The position numbers and the translations under genes are program-made. A stretch of DNA of 64,000 nt from Bacteroidales bacterium (GTDB lineage Bacteria; Bacteroidota; Bacteroidia; Bacteroidales; UBA932), in contig JAKSJP010000008.1 of NCBI GenBank assembly GCA_024398105.1, positions 16,232 to 80,231 on the forward strand. Reading direction: 5' to 3'. Positions 18,710 to 28,398 of the stretch are shown here, one piece after another. The notes under the pieces were generated by a model, which saw nothing but the letters and a program-made list of their open reading frames with translations, ran no database searches and was not told the DNA's origin. Positions within the stretch are counted from its first letter, which is position 1; every line of letters starts with the position of its first letter.

Positions 18710-19327
18710 ATGGCTAAGCAGAAATTCAATATCATCAAGTCGACATGCATTCCTATTGCAATCGACAACTGCAATACAGACCTCATCATTCCTGCACGAT
18801 ATCTTGCATCGACCACACGTGATCCGAAGTTCTTCGGCGACGCGTTCATGCATGATCTCCGCTATGACGCACAGGGTGCACCGGTCTCTGACTTCGTGAT
18901 GAACCTTCCTGAGTACTCAGAGGCTCCTCACGAGGGCGTGCACGAGATTGTCGTAGGCGGTCAGAACTGGGGCTCAGGATCAAGCCGCGAGCACGCAGCA
19001 TGGGCTATCTCAGGCTACGGCGTACGCGTAGTGATCTCTTCAAGCTTCGCTGACATCCACCGCAACAACCTTCTCAACTGCTTCGTCCTCCCTGTCATCG
19101 TAAGCAAGGAGTTCCAGCAGGAACTGTTCGAGTCAATCGCTGCGGATCCTCAGACAGTCGTGACAGTCGACGTACCTAACCAGACAGTCACCAACGAGGC
19201 GACAGGAAAGAGCGAGTCATTCAGCATCAACGCATACAAGAAGCACTGCCTCATGAATGCGCTCGATGACATCGACTACCTCCTCACCCAGAAGGACAAG
19301 ATCGAAGAATACGAACAGAAAGCATAA
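18710..19327 (+). CDS. leuD: 3-isopropylmalate dehydratase small subunit
   Basis: 205 residues, the swivel domain of the aconitase fold. Conserved motifs are NCNTDLIIPARYL and NWGSGSSREHAAWA. Its stop overlaps the start of the next gene (TAATGA at 19325-19330), which points to translational coupling. Confidence 0.97.
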   Translation: MAKQKFNIIKSTCIPIAIDNCNTDLIIPARYLASTTRDPKFFGDAFMHDLRYDAQGAPVSDFVMNLPEYSEAPHEGVHEIVVGGQNWGSGSSREHAAWAISGYGVRVVISSSFADIHRNNLLNCFVLPVIVSKEFQQELFESIAADPQTVVTVDVPNQTVTNEATGKSESFSINAYKKHCLMNALDDIDYLLTQKDKIEEYEQKA

Positions 19328-20856
19328 TGATAGAGATTCTTGACACAACCCTCCGTGACGGCGAGCAGACAGCCGGCGTCTCGTTCAGTGCGGACGAGAA
19401 GCTTGCTATCGCGCGTCTTCTCCTCGACGAGCTGAAAGTCAACAGGATCGAGGTAGGCTCCGCCCGCGTCTCACGAGGTGAGCAGGAAGCCTTCGCAAAG
19501 ATCTGCGGTTGGGCGGCCAAGGCCGGCCACATCGGAAAGATCGAGGCCCTCGGCTTCATTGACGGCGGCATCTCTGTCGACTGGATCGCCACTGCGGGCG
19601 GAAAAGTCATCAACCTCCTCTCCAAGGGCTCGCTCAAGCATGTCACCGGACAGCTCAAGAAGACTCCTCAGCAGCATCTTGAAGATGTCCTCTCCAACAT
19701 CGCCCTGGCCCACGCCAAAGGACTAGAGGTCAACCTCTATCTTGAGGACTGGTCCAACGGAATGCTCCATTCCAAGGACTATGTCATGTTCATGATGGAG
19801 GGCCTCAAGGACGCAGGAATCAAGAGATTCATGCTTCCAGACACCCTTGGAATCCTCGATCCGGACGAGACACGCGAGCTGGTGGCAGAGATGGTAAGGA
19901 CATACCCTGATCTCCATTTCGACTACCATGCCCACAATGACTATGACCTCGCCGCCGGAAACGTCTTCGCAGCCCTCAAGGCCGGTGCACATGGACTCCA
20001 TGTCACGGTAAACGGTCTTGGAGAGAGAGCCGGAAACGTTCCTGTCGCCAGCGTAGTCGGAATCCTCAACGACCATCTCCACATCGAGAACACTCTCAAC
20101 GAGGCCAAGCTGACACATGTCTGCAAGGTAGTAGAGTCGATCTCAGGCATACGCATCGCAGGCAACAAGCCTATCGTCGGCGAACTCGTGTTCACCCAGA
20201 CCAGCGGCGTCCATGCCGACGGAGACAGGAAGGACGGCCTCTACCAGAACGACCTTCTTCCTGAAAGGTTCAACCGAGTACGCGAATACGCCCTCGGCAA
20301 GACCAGCGGCAAGGCCAACATCGTCAAGAACCTCGAAGCCCTCGGCATCAGCCTTGATCCGGAGCAGATGAAGCTCGTGACGAAGAGAGTCGTCGAGCTC
20401 GGAGACAAGAAAGAGACCATGACCGCGGAAGACCTGCCGTTCATCATAGCGGATGTCCTCAAAGGCGGGCACCATGAACTCGAAGAAACCATACAGATCG
20501 TCAACTACAGCCTCAACCTTACCAGGAACCTCCGTCCTCTGGCGAACCTCAGGATCAGCATCGACGGTACCGAGTACGAGGAAAGCGCTGTCGGCGACGG
20601 TCAGTACAATGCCTTCATGAACGCACTCTGGAAGATCTACAGCAAGCTTGGCAAGGACCACCCTATGCTCGCGGACTACCAGGTCAGCATCCCTCCGGGA
20701 GGAAAGACCGACGCGCTCGTGCAGACGACCATCACCTGGAGATGGAACGGCCGCAACTTCAGGACCCGCGGCATCGATTCCGACCAGACAGAAGCAGCCA
20801 TCAAGGCTACCTCGAAGATGTTGAACATTATAGAAAACTCAGACATTAAACTTTAA
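19327..20856 (+). CDS. cimA: Citramalate synthase / second isopropylmalate synthase-like enzyme
   Basis: 509 residues. The HMGL barrel has [16 protein letters not shown] and the metal motif [11 protein letters not shown], followed by a C-terminal allosteric domain with a divergent end. It is clearly distinct from leuA in the same operon. Bacteroidota commonly carry such a second enzyme; (R)-citramalate synthase, which uses pyruvate and acetyl-CoA to open the threonine-independent isoleucine route, is the most likely role. LeuC/LeuD and leuB next door can serve both routes, and no ilvA is present. An alternative is a second 2-isopropylmalate synthase. Confidence 0.7.
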   Translation: MIEILDTTLRDGEQTAGVSFSADEKLAIARLLLDELKVNRIEVGSARVSRGEQEAFAKICGWAAKAGHIGKIEALGFIDGGISVDWIATAGGKVINLLSKGSLKHVTGQLKKTPQQHLEDVLSNIALAHAKGLEVNLYLEDWSNGMLHSKDYVMFMMEGLKDAGIKRFMLPDTLGILDPDETRELVAEMVRTYPDLHFDYHAHNDYDLAAGNVFAALKAGAHGLHVTVNGLGERAGNVPVASVVGILNDHLHIENTLNEAKLTHVCKVVESISGIRIAGNKPIVGELVFTQTSGVHADGDRKDGLYQNDLLPERFNRVREYALGKTSGKANIVKNLEALGISLDPEQMKLVTKRVVELGDKKETMTAEDLPFIIADVLKGGHHELEETIQIVNYSLNLTRNLRPLANLRISIDGTEYEESAVGDGQYNAFMNALWKIYSKLGKDHPMLADYQVSIPPGGKTDALVQTTITWRWNGRNFRTRGIDSDQTEAAIKATSKMLNIIENSDIKL

Positions 20857-20860
20857 TAAG

Positions 20861-21931
20861 ATGAAATTCAAGATTGCCAAGCTTCCAGGAGACGGTATCG
20901 GTCCGGAAGTCGTTGAACAGGCCGTGAAGGCCGTTGACGCCATCTGTGCGAAATTCGGCCACGAGGTCGAGTATTCATTCGGATACGTCGGAGCATGTGC
21001 CATCGACAAGTATGGTGACGCATATCCACAGGAGACACACGAGACCTGCCTCAACGCAGACGCAGTGCTCTTCGGTGCAGTAGGTGACCCTAAATACGAC
21101 AACAACCCTACAGCAAAGGTACGCCCTGAGCAGGGCCTCCTCGCAATGAGGAAGCAGCTCGGTCTCTTCGCGAACCTCCGTCCTGTCGAGACTTTCAAGA
21201 GCCTCGTGCACAAAAGTCCTCTCAAGGAAGAGCTCGTAGACGGCGCAGACTTCCTCTGCATGCGTGAGCTCACCGGCGGCATGTACTTCGGCGCAAAGGG
21301 CCGCGAGGACAACGGCGACACCGCATATGACACCAACCTCTACCACAGATATGAGGTAGAGCGCATCCTCAAGCTCTCATACGAGTACGCACGCAACCGC
21401 CGCAAACACCTCACCGTAGTGGACAAGGCCAACGTCCTCGAGTCTTCACGTCTGTGGAGACAGGTAGCACAGGAGATGGCTCCTCAGTATCCTGACGTAG
21501 AGACAGACTACATGTACGTCGACAACGCTGCGATGAAGCTCATCACAGGTCCTAAGTTCTTCGACGTCCTCGTGACCGAGAACACCTTCGGTGACATCCT
21601 TACCGATGAGGCAAGCTGCGTATCGGGTTCAATGGGTCTCCTCGCATCGGCTTCAGTGGGCGAGCACACCTCAGTGTTCGAGCCTATCCACGGTTCATAT
21701 CCTCAGGCAGCAGGCAAGAACATCGCCAACCCTCTCGCAACCATCCTTTCAGCAGCCATGATGTTCGAATACGCATTCGGTCTCATGGAGGAAGGCAAGG
21801 CTATCCGCGCGGCAGTCGCAGCATCGATCGACGCGAACATCGTCACCGAAGACCTTGCAGCCCCAGGCGAGAAGAAGTACTCTACCTCAGAGGTAGGTGA
21901 CTGGGTTGCAGACTACATCTCAAAGAACTAG
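20861..21931 (+). CDS. leuB: 3-isopropylmalate dehydrogenase
   Basis: 356 residues. The start [18 protein letters not shown] and the Mg/substrate motif of the beta-decarboxylating dehydrogenase family ([15 protein letters not shown]) are clear, as is the coenzyme motif [19 protein letters not shown]. It oxidises 3-isopropylmalate to 2-ketoisocaproate and may also act on 3-methylmalate in the citramalate route. It lies 4 bases after cimA. Confidence 0.96.
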   Translation: MKFKIAKLPGDGIGPEVVEQAVKAVDAICAKFGHEVEYSFGYVGACAIDKYGDAYPQETHETCLNADAVLFGAVGDPKYDNNPTAKVRPEQGLLAMRKQLGLFANLRPVETFKSLVHKSPLKEELVDGADFLCMRELTGGMYFGAKGREDNGDTAYDTNLYHRYEVERILKLSYEYARNRRKHLTVVDKANVLESSRLWRQVAQEMAPQYPDVETDYMYVDNAAMKLITGPKFFDVLVTENTFGDILTDEASCVSGSMGLLASASVGEHTSVFEPIHGSYPQAAGKNIANPLATILSAAMMFEYAFGLMEEGKAIRAAVAASIDANIVTEDLAAPGEKKYSTSEVGDWVADYISKN

Positions 21932-21948
21932 AATAAACTACAATAACT

Positions 21949-22989
21949 ATGGCAGAAATGGATTGGTCTAATCTTTCTTTCCAGTACAGAAAGACTAATG
22001 CTATCATCGTCAGCTACTACAAGGACGGCGAATGGTCGCCTTTGACAGCTACAAAGGATTTTGATTTCCACTTCAGCGCATTCGCTGGTGTGTTCCACTA
22101 TGCAAACGCATGCTTCGAGGGTCTCAAGGCCTTCAGAGGCGTGGACGGCAAGGTACGTCTTTTCCGCCCTGATGAGAATGCAAAGAGAATCCAGAGAAGT
22201 GCCGGACACCTTGACATGGCATATCCTAGCGAGGAGATGTTCATCGAGGCCTGCATGATGGCTGTAAGAGAGAACATCGAATTCCTTCCTCCTTACGGAT
22301 ATGGTGCTTCAATGTACCTGCGTCCAGTGATCATCGGCATCAACCCTCAGCTCGGAATCGCTTCTTCAAAGGAAGTGATCTTCGCTGTGATGTGCGCTCC
22401 TGTAGGCACATATTCAGGTGCAAAGATCCTTACCCCTGGCACAGCAGTGCTCGCAAGGAACTACGACCGCGCTGCTCCTAACGGAACAGGTTCATACAAG
22501 ATCGCAGCGAACTACGCTACATCGCTCCACCCATACAACCTCGCTCACAAGCAGGGCTACAGGGAGCTCCTCTTCCTCGATCCTGCCACAAAGACCAAGG
22601 TCGATGAGTTCGGTTCATCGAACTTCCTCGCAATCAAGGGTAACACCTACGTGACACCTCTTTCTGACTCAGTCCTTCCTTCAATCACCAACAAGACCCT
22701 CCAGGCAGTTGCACAGGATTTCGGCATGACAGTAGAGAAGAGAGTCATTCCTGTAGAGGAAATCGCCGAGTTCGAGGAGATCAATGCCTGCGGTACAGCA
22801 GTAGTCATCACTCCTATCTGCTCTGTCGACGACAAGCCTACCCTCGAAAGCACAGAGATCACCAGGACCTACAACGTCCCTTCCGGCGACGAGTGCGGTA
22901 AGGTCAGCCGCAAGATGTACGACCGCATCCGCGGCATCCAGGACGGTCTCGAAGAGGATACCCACAACTGGAACTTCTTCCTTGACTAG
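21949..22989 (+). CDS. ilvE: Branched-chain amino-acid aminotransferase
   Basis: 346 residues, fold-type IV PLP enzyme. The PLP lysine is in GTGSYKIAANYATS, and FEGLKAFRG and GTAVVITPI are family motifs. It transfers an amino group from glutamate to the three branched-chain keto acids, the last step for all of them. It is the last gene of the operon, followed by a strong terminator. Confidence 0.96.
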   Translation: MAEMDWSNLSFQYRKTNAIIVSYYKDGEWSPLTATKDFDFHFSAFAGVFHYANACFEGLKAFRGVDGKVRLFRPDENAKRIQRSAGHLDMAYPSEEMFIEACMMAVRENIEFLPPYGYGASMYLRPVIIGINPQLGIASSKEVIFAVMCAPVGTYSGAKILTPGTAVLARNYDRAAPNGTGSYKIAANYATSLHPYNLAHKQGYRELLFLDPATKTKVDEFGSSNFLAIKGNTYVTPLSDSVLPSITNKTLQAVAQDFGMTVEKRVIPVEEIAEFEEINACGTAVVITPICSVDDKPTLESTEITRTYNVPSGDECGKVSRKMYDRIRGIQDGLEEDTHNWNFFLD

Positions 22990-23015
22990 GAATTTCCCTG
23001 TAAGGGAACCATGAT

Positions 23016-23050
23016 AAAAGCCGTAAGCCACTGACTTACGGCTTTTTTTG
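23016..23050 (+). terminator. Terminator of the ilv-leu operon
   Basis: AAAAGCCGTAAG pairs with CTTACGGCTTTT around a CCACTGA loop, followed by a T-run. A smaller stem, TTCCC/GGGAA, lies just upstream after the ilvE stop. Confidence 0.9.
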
Positions 23051-23089
23051 TGCAAAAAAGAAGAAAAATATGCTGATTTCATGTCTTTT

Positions 23090-23103
23090 CGTGCTCGTTC
23101 ACG
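23090..23103. promoter_or_regulatory. LacI-type operator 1 upstream of susC
   Basis: CGTGCTCGTTCACG, a 14-bp palindrome centred on CG with 5 of 7 symmetric positions; TTTT/AAAA extend the symmetry outside. It lies 12 bases upstream of the candidate -7 box TATATTCG (23116-23123). The half-site GTTCACG is shared with the two other sites. Confidence 0.65.
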
Positions 23104-23115
23104 AAAAATTCTTCC

Positions 23116-23123
23116 TATATTCG
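23116..23123 (+). promoter_or_regulatory. Candidate -7 box of the susCD operon
   Basis: TATATTCG followed by CAC; one mismatch to TAnnTTTG. The identical octamer followed by CA is found before GH67 on the minus strand (40608-40601), also downstream of an operator of the same family. Confidence 0.55.
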
Positions 23124-23168
23124 CACTGGATTGTCCAAAATAGCCTATGTAATAATAGTTTGCTGTTC

Positions 23169-23182
23169 CGTGACCGTTCACG
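23169..23182. promoter_or_regulatory. LacI-type operator 2 upstream of susC
   Basis: CGTGACCGTTCACG, 6 of 7 symmetric positions around a central CG, the best of the three. It lies downstream of the proposed promoter and 79 bp centre-to-centre from operator 1, compatible with roadblock or looping repression. Confidence 0.7.
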
Positions 23183-23234
23183 CACTAATTAGTAAAACAA
23201 AACCACTAAATATTTTTAATCAATCATCTATTCT

Positions 23235-26200
23235 ATGAACAGATCGTCATTTAGGTCTTTGGGCCTGATGCTTTGTGCTCTTCTCATGCCTGTCATGGCA
23301 TTTGCACAGAACATCAATGTACGAGGCTCCGTTGTCGGAACTGACAACGAGCCGATCCCTGGAGCTTATGTCTCCGTGGTCAACACATCGAACGGCACTG
23401 TTACCGATCTCGATGGTAATTTCTCCCTCACAGTCGGCAGCAATGCCACTCTCGAGGTTTCATTCATGGGTTACATCACAGAGACTGTAGCTGTCAATGG
23501 CAGAACAGCTCTCTCAGTTGTACTCAAGGAAGATTCTGAGGCTCTTGAGGCAACCGTAGTCATCGGTTACGGTACCGCAAAGAAGTCAGACATCACCGGT
23601 TCAATTTCATCAGTAGGTGGAAATGACCTCCGCGAAATCCCTGCAAACGACATCTCACGCGCCCTCGAAGGACGAGTTGCCGGTGTCCAGATGACCCAGA
23701 CATCTTCAAAGCCTGGTTCTTCAATGCAGATCCGCATCCGTGGTCAGAGATCACTTTCTGCTTCTAACGACCCTCTCATCGTCCTCGACGGTATTCCATT
23801 CATGGGTAACCTCTCAGATATCTCTCCTAACGATATCAAGAGCATGGATATCCTCAAGGATGCCGCATCAACCGCCATCTACGGTTCAAGAGGTGCGAAC
23901 GGTGTCATCATGATCACTACCTACAAGGGTGTCGAAGGTTCAGACGCAAGAATCTCATTCAACTCTTACATGACCCTCAAGAAGGCTATCAAGTATCCTA
24001 TGATGCATGGTGAGAAGTTCATCAAGATGCGTGAGATGGCTGCCTCTTACAACAACTCTATCTACGAGGACAACAGCGTTGATACAGATTGGCAGGACCT
24101 CCTCTACCGTACCGGTTTCACACAGAACTATGAGCTTTCTGTTTCAGGTGGTACAAAGAGCGGTAGCTACCGTTTCGGTACAACCTATTATAAGGATCAG
24201 GCTGTCATCCCTACACAGGCATACGACCGTATCGCTCTCAACGGAAGCGTTGACCAGAAGATCGGCAAGTGGTTCAAGATCGGTTTCTCGACCAACACCA
24301 ACTACAACACCAACAACGGTAACCAGGTTGACCTTTATGCAGCTCTTTCAAAGTCTCCGCTCGTAAATCCTTACGACAAGGACGGAAACCTCTATACACG
24401 TATCGACATGCCTCTCGATCCTAACCAGTATGTCTTCACAAGAGACGTCATCGAGGATCTCACAGCAAAGGGTGTATACAACAACGAGTCACGTTCATTC
24501 GGTACCTACAACACCGGTTACCTCCAGTTCAACTTCCCTTGGATCGAAGGTCTCAACTACAAGGTAAGCGTAGGTCTCAACTACCGTAACACCAGAGGCG
24601 GCAGCTTCACAGGTTCAGGCGTAAACGCACAGGAAGGCTCACAGAACAGCGCAAGCTGGTCATTCAGCGAGAACCAGAACTGGACAGTCGAGAACCTCCT
24701 CACTTATGACCGCACATTCGGCAAGCATCATATCAATGCTGTTGCTCTCTACTCAGCTGAGCAGACAACTTCACAGGGTCAGTCACTCTCTGGTAAGAAC
24801 ATCCCTAACGAGCTCTTCCAGTGGTACAACATCGGCGCATGTCTTGCAACTGACATCACTGTAGGTAGCGGTTCATACTCACAGTATGGCCTCCTCTCTT
24901 ACATGGGCCGTCTTATGTACACATACGCTGACAAGTACATGCTTTCAGCTGCTGTACGTTCGGATGCATCTTCACGTCTTGCTCCTGGTCACCAGTGGCA
25001 TACATACCCTGCAGTTTCAGCAGGTTGGAACCTCCACAAGGAGAACTTCATGGCAGGCACAAAGGGCTGGCTCGATGAGCTCAAGGTCCGTGTCGGATTC
25101 GGTGAGACTTCAAACCAGTCAATCTCTCCATACGCTACACTTGGTGGTCTTGGTACCTCAGTATATAACTTCGGTGACGAGAAGTACTCAACAGGTTACC
25201 GCGTAACCTCTCTTCCTAACGACGAACTCGGCTGGGAGTACTCACTCACATGGAACTACGGTCTCGACTACTCATTCTTCCAGGGCAGACTCCGTGGATC
25301 AGTCGAGTACTACCGCGTTTCTACAAGAGACATCCTCCTTTCACTCGGTCTTCCTTCAACAGCCGGTGTAGGTTCAACAACTGCTAACATCGGTGCTACA
25401 CAGAACAGAGGTCTCGAGTTCACAGTCAACGGAACCATCATCGACAACGATGACTGGAACTGGACCGCAGGTCTCAACATCTACGCTAACCGCAACAAGC
25501 TCGTCGCTCTCGCAGACGGTACACAGGAGAATACTGGTCAGGGTTGGTTCGTAGGCAAGCCTCTCAACTGTATCTATGACTATGTTTACGATGGTCTCTG
25601 GCAGGTTCCTGCAAACGACCACGAGGAGGCTATCATGGACAAGCTCCAGCCTTCAAAGATGAACACAGCTACCGGTTACAAGGATGCTGTCGGTTCAGTC
25701 AGAGTCAAGTACTTCGGTGAGTACGATGAGAACGGCATTCCTGTAAGAGGCATCTCTGCAGCTGACCGTCAGGCACGCTCAACAGAGCCTATCTTCGCAG
25801 GTGGTTTCAATACTACCCTCCGTTGGAAGAACCTCGATCTCTCAGTGATCGGTTCATTCCAGGCAGGTGGTGTCCTCCTCTCATCTCTCCACACAAGCAA
25901 CTCTTACCTCAACATGCTTACCGGTCGTCGTGGTCAGCTCGATGTTGACTACTGGACTCCAGAGAACACCGGCGCACGTTATCCAAGACCTGGTGCACTC
26001 CTTAGCGGTGATAACCCTAACTATGCATCACTCCTTGGTGAGTTCAACGGTACATATGCTAAGATCCGCACAATCACCCTCGGTTACAACCTCGGCAGAG
26101 TAGCTGCTCTCAAGCAGGCTGGCATCAGCAACTGCCGCGTTTACGCTACAATCCAGAACCCTGGTATCGTGCTCTTCTCTGACTTCCACAAGGAGACAGG

Positions 26201-26333
26201 TCTCGATCCTGAAACCAACGCAAGCAGCGGCTCAACCGCTACAGGTCGTCCTGGTCCATCAGGTCTCTCATACGTGGGCTTCAACACCCCTCAGACCCAT
26301 AACTTCCTCTTTGGTGTCAACTTAACATTCTAA
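23235..26333 (+). CDS. SusC/RagA family TonB-linked outer-membrane transporter
   Basis: 1032 residues. Signal peptide about 1-25 (ends MAFAQ), carboxypeptidase-regulatory-like domain about 26-105, a VVIGYGTAKK segment typical of SusC, plug domain about 115-235 (with GVQMTQ, IVLDGIPF and AIYGSRGANGVIMITT), then the 22-strand barrel to a final LFGVNLTF. With the SusD lipoprotein it takes up oligosaccharides; the neighbouring GH115, GH67, GH3, esterase and uronate genes point to glucuronoxylan fragments. Two LacI-type operators lie upstream. Codon use suggests high expression. Confidence 0.95.
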   Translation: MNRSSFRSLGLMLCALLMPVMAFAQNINVRGSVVGTDNEPIPGAYVSVVNTSNGTVTDLDGNFSLTVGSNATLEVSFMGYITETVAVNGRTALSVVLKEDSEALEATVVIGYGTAKKSDITGSISSVGGNDLREIPANDISRALEGRVAGVQMTQTSSKPGSSMQIRIRGQRSLSASNDPLIVLDGIPFMGNLSDISPNDIKSMDILKDAASTAIYGSRGANGVIMITTYKGVEGSDARISFNSYMTLKKAIKYPMMHGEKFIKMREMAASYNNSIYEDNSVDTDWQDLLYRTGFTQNYELSVSGGTKSGSYRFGTTYYKDQAVIPTQAYDRIALNGSVDQKIGKWFKIGFSTNTNYNTNNGNQVDLYAALSKSPLVNPYDKDGNLYTRIDMPLDPNQYVFTRDVIEDLTAKGVYNNESRSFGTYNTGYLQFNFPWIEGLNYKVSVGLNYRNTRGGSFTGSGVNAQEGSQNSASWSFSENQNWTVENLLTYDRTFGKHHINAVALYSAEQTTSQGQSLSGKNIPNELFQWYNIGACLATDITVGSGSYSQYGLLSYMGRLMYTYADKYMLSAAVRSDASSRLAPGHQWHTYPAVSAGWNLHKENFMAGTKGWLDELKVRVGFGETSNQSISPYATLGGLGTSVYNFGDEKYSTGYRVTSLPNDELGWEYSLTWNYGLDYSFFQGRLRGSVEYYRVSTRDILLSLGLPSTAGVGSTTANIGATQNRGLEFTVNGTIIDNDDWNWTAGLNIYANRNKLVALADGTQENTGQGWFVGKPLNCIYDYVYDGLWQVPANDHEEAIMDKLQPSKMNTATGYKDAVGSVRVKYFGEYDENGIPVRGISAADRQARSTEPIFAGGFNTTLRWKNLDLSVIGSFQAGGVLLSSLHTSNSYLNMLTGRRGQLDVDYWTPENTGARYPRPGALLSGDNPNYASLLGEFNGTYAKIRTITLGYNLGRVAALKQAGISNCRVYATIQNPGIVLFSDFHKETGLDPETNASSGSTATGRPGPSGLSYVGFNTPQTHNFLFGVNLTF

Positions 26334-26346
26334 TGGATTCCGAATT

Positions 26347-28308
26347 ATGAAAAATATGAATAAAATAGTCCTTGGTGCTTGTGGAGCTCTCCTGCTCCTC
26401 AGCTCATGCACCTCAATCCTTGAGGAGCATCCAAAGAACAAGTATACTCCAGAGTTCTTCACTACCCCTGCTGGTATTGAGGGTGGACTTACTGCTCTTT
26501 ACTCACACTACCGTATGTTCGGACAGCATGGTCCGTTCAACAGTGGTTCAGGCGGTACCGATGAGGCTACCTACGCTGAGTCTGCAGACGGTGGATTCAA
26601 GCTCTGCGACTATTCAGGTGCAGCAGCTGCTCCATCTGGATCAAACTCAATCGGTGGTGAGTACTGGTCTTTCAGCTACATCAACACAGCTAACGGTATC
26701 ATCGAGAACGCTGAGGCTGTGAACCTCGCACCTTCACTTATCGCTGAGGCTCGCTTCTTCCGTGCATTCGACTACTTCAACATGGTACGTTCATTCGGTG
26801 GCTGTCCGCTCGACCTCGGTTCAGGTGAGCTTGCATTCAACCGTTCAGCAGTACGTACTTCTACACGTAACACCGTTCCTGAGGTTTACGGCAAGTGTAT
26901 CTTCCCTGACCTCGAGTATGCTGTTGCAAACCTTCCTGAGAAGGGTCGTGTTTCAGGTGCTGTCACAAAGACTGCCGCACGTATCCTCCTTTCAAAGGCT
27001 TATCTTACCTTCGGTTGGTGGCTCGAGAACCCTAAGGGAATCGCTACCTATCCAGAGTGTGACCGCAAGGCTCTTGACGGAAAGTCTGCTCAGCAGTACT
27101 ACCAGATGGCTTACGATATGGCAAAAGAGGGTATCGACAACCCAGGTCCATTCAAGCTCATGGATTACTTCTATCAGGTGAATGATGGTCGCTACGACCG
27201 CGTGAACACTGAGAATGTATTCTATGCTGACCATACTGAGAACTCACAGCAGTACAACGGTTCACCTATCACCGGTTCGAATACCAGCGGTTCTTCAAAC
27301 ATGGTCAGCTGGGCTATGACATGGAACTACCCAGGTATGACTGCAAAGGCTACTCTCGCAGATGGTTCAACCAAGAACATCAACCCTGTCCTCCGTACTG
27401 ATGCACAGGTTGACGGTCGTCCTTGGACCCGTATGGCTCCTACACACGAGGCTCTCAAGATCATGACTGAGAACCATCAGTGGGATTCACGTGCCGACGG
27501 TACTTTCACTTGGACTCTCACAACCAACTGGACAAAGGACAACAACTTCAAGGATGTTGCATATGTTGACGGCCCTAACGGTGCACAGATCAAGATGGGT
27601 GAGCGCTTCCTCGTGTTCCTCATGGATGAAGATCCTGATGTCGAGTACACCTTCGCTTCTGGTAAGGGTGTGATGGGTGTTTCACCTAACTATGACTACT
27701 ACGTAATCAACCCTGCAGGTGTCAGCCGTCTCAACTACCCTTCACTCTGGAAGTTCGGTCCATACCGTACCAACACAACCGGTATCGGTGAGCCTAACTG
27801 CGGTTCAACACGTCCTTTCCCAATCCTTCGCTTCTCTGAGCTCTATCTCACAGCTGCTGAGGCTGCATTCAAGCTCGGCAAGAACGGTGACTCACGCGAC
27901 ATGCTCAATGTCCTCCGTGCACGTGCCGGTAAGTGGAGCATGAAGGAGGAAGGCCGTTTCGAGTATGAGGCTGACTTCAGCAAGGAACTTACAGACGCTA
28001 CTCCAGAGACTATCACCATCGACTTCATCCTCGATGAGGCAATGCGTGAGAACTATGGTTCATGCTTCCGTTGGTTCGAGCTCGTACGTACTCAGACTTT
28101 GATCGAGCGTGCAGGCAAGTACACCATCTGCGGTGCTGCTCAGAACGACAGAACTCCTCAGACCTTCACACGTATCTATGAGAACTACCACTATCTCCGC
28201 CCAATTCCAAAGAGCCAGATGGATGGTATGCTCGCTACAAACGCTGAGAAGAATGCTTATCAGAACCCTGGTTACACCAAGGATTTCGATGAGTCTGCTG
28301 ACCAGTAG
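26347..28308 (+). CDS. SusD/RagB family glycan-binding lipoprotein
   Basis: 653 residues, lipid Cys at 21 (LLLLSSC). The N-terminal helical (TPR-like) region and the C-terminal SusD block are visible, including the conserved RFSELYLTAAEAAFKLG repeat-like segment and the end motif NYHYLRPIPKSQMD. SusD proteins form the lid of the SusC pore and bind the polysaccharide. It is 13 bases after susC and shares its codon use. Confidence 0.95.
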   Translation: MKNMNKIVLGACGALLLLSSCTSILEEHPKNKYTPEFFTTPAGIEGGLTALYSHYRMFGQHGPFNSGSGGTDEATYAESADGGFKLCDYSGAAAAPSGSNSIGGEYWSFSYINTANGIIENAEAVNLAPSLIAEARFFRAFDYFNMVRSFGGCPLDLGSGELAFNRSAVRTSTRNTVPEVYGKCIFPDLEYAVANLPEKGRVSGAVTKTAARILLSKAYLTFGWWLENPKGIATYPECDRKALDGKSAQQYYQMAYDMAKEGIDNPGPFKLMDYFYQVNDGRYDRVNTENVFYADHTENSQQYNGSPITGSNTSGSSNMVSWAMTWNYPGMTAKATLADGSTKNINPVLRTDAQVDGRPWTRMAPTHEALKIMTENHQWDSRADGTFTWTLTTNWTKDNNFKDVAYVDGPNGAQIKMGERFLVFLMDEDPDVEYTFASGKGVMGVSPNYDYYVINPAGVSRLNYPSLWKFGPYRTNTTGIGEPNCGSTRPFPILRFSELYLTAAEAAFKLGKNGDSRDMLNVLRARAGKWSMKEEGRFEYEADFSKELTDATPETITIDFILDEAMRENYGSCFRWFELVRTQTLIERAGKYTICGAAQNDRTPQTFTRIYENYHYLRPIPKSQMDGMLATNAEKNAYQNPGYTKDFDESADQ

Positions 28309-28335
28309 TACTGATAGATTTTCATAGAAAATCGC

Positions 28336-28371
28336 TATATTTGAGGAAGGGCCGGCAAACGACCCTTCCTT
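28336..28371 (+). promoter_or_regulatory. Promoter and 5' stem-loop before GH115
   Basis: TATATTTG (28336-28343) is a perfect -7 box 55 bases before the GH115 ATG. AGGAAGGG (28344-28351) and CCCTTCCT (28363-28370) form a perfect stem immediately after it, followed by TATTTAA. The stem could be a terminator for susCD or a structured leader for a GH115 transcript. Confidence 0.55.
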
Positions 28372-28398
28372 ATTTAATAACATCAACTACACGCTATT

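Noticed and set aside
28343-28372. Riboswitch before GH115
   Set aside because: Only one simple stem with a loop is seen; no known aptamer pattern.
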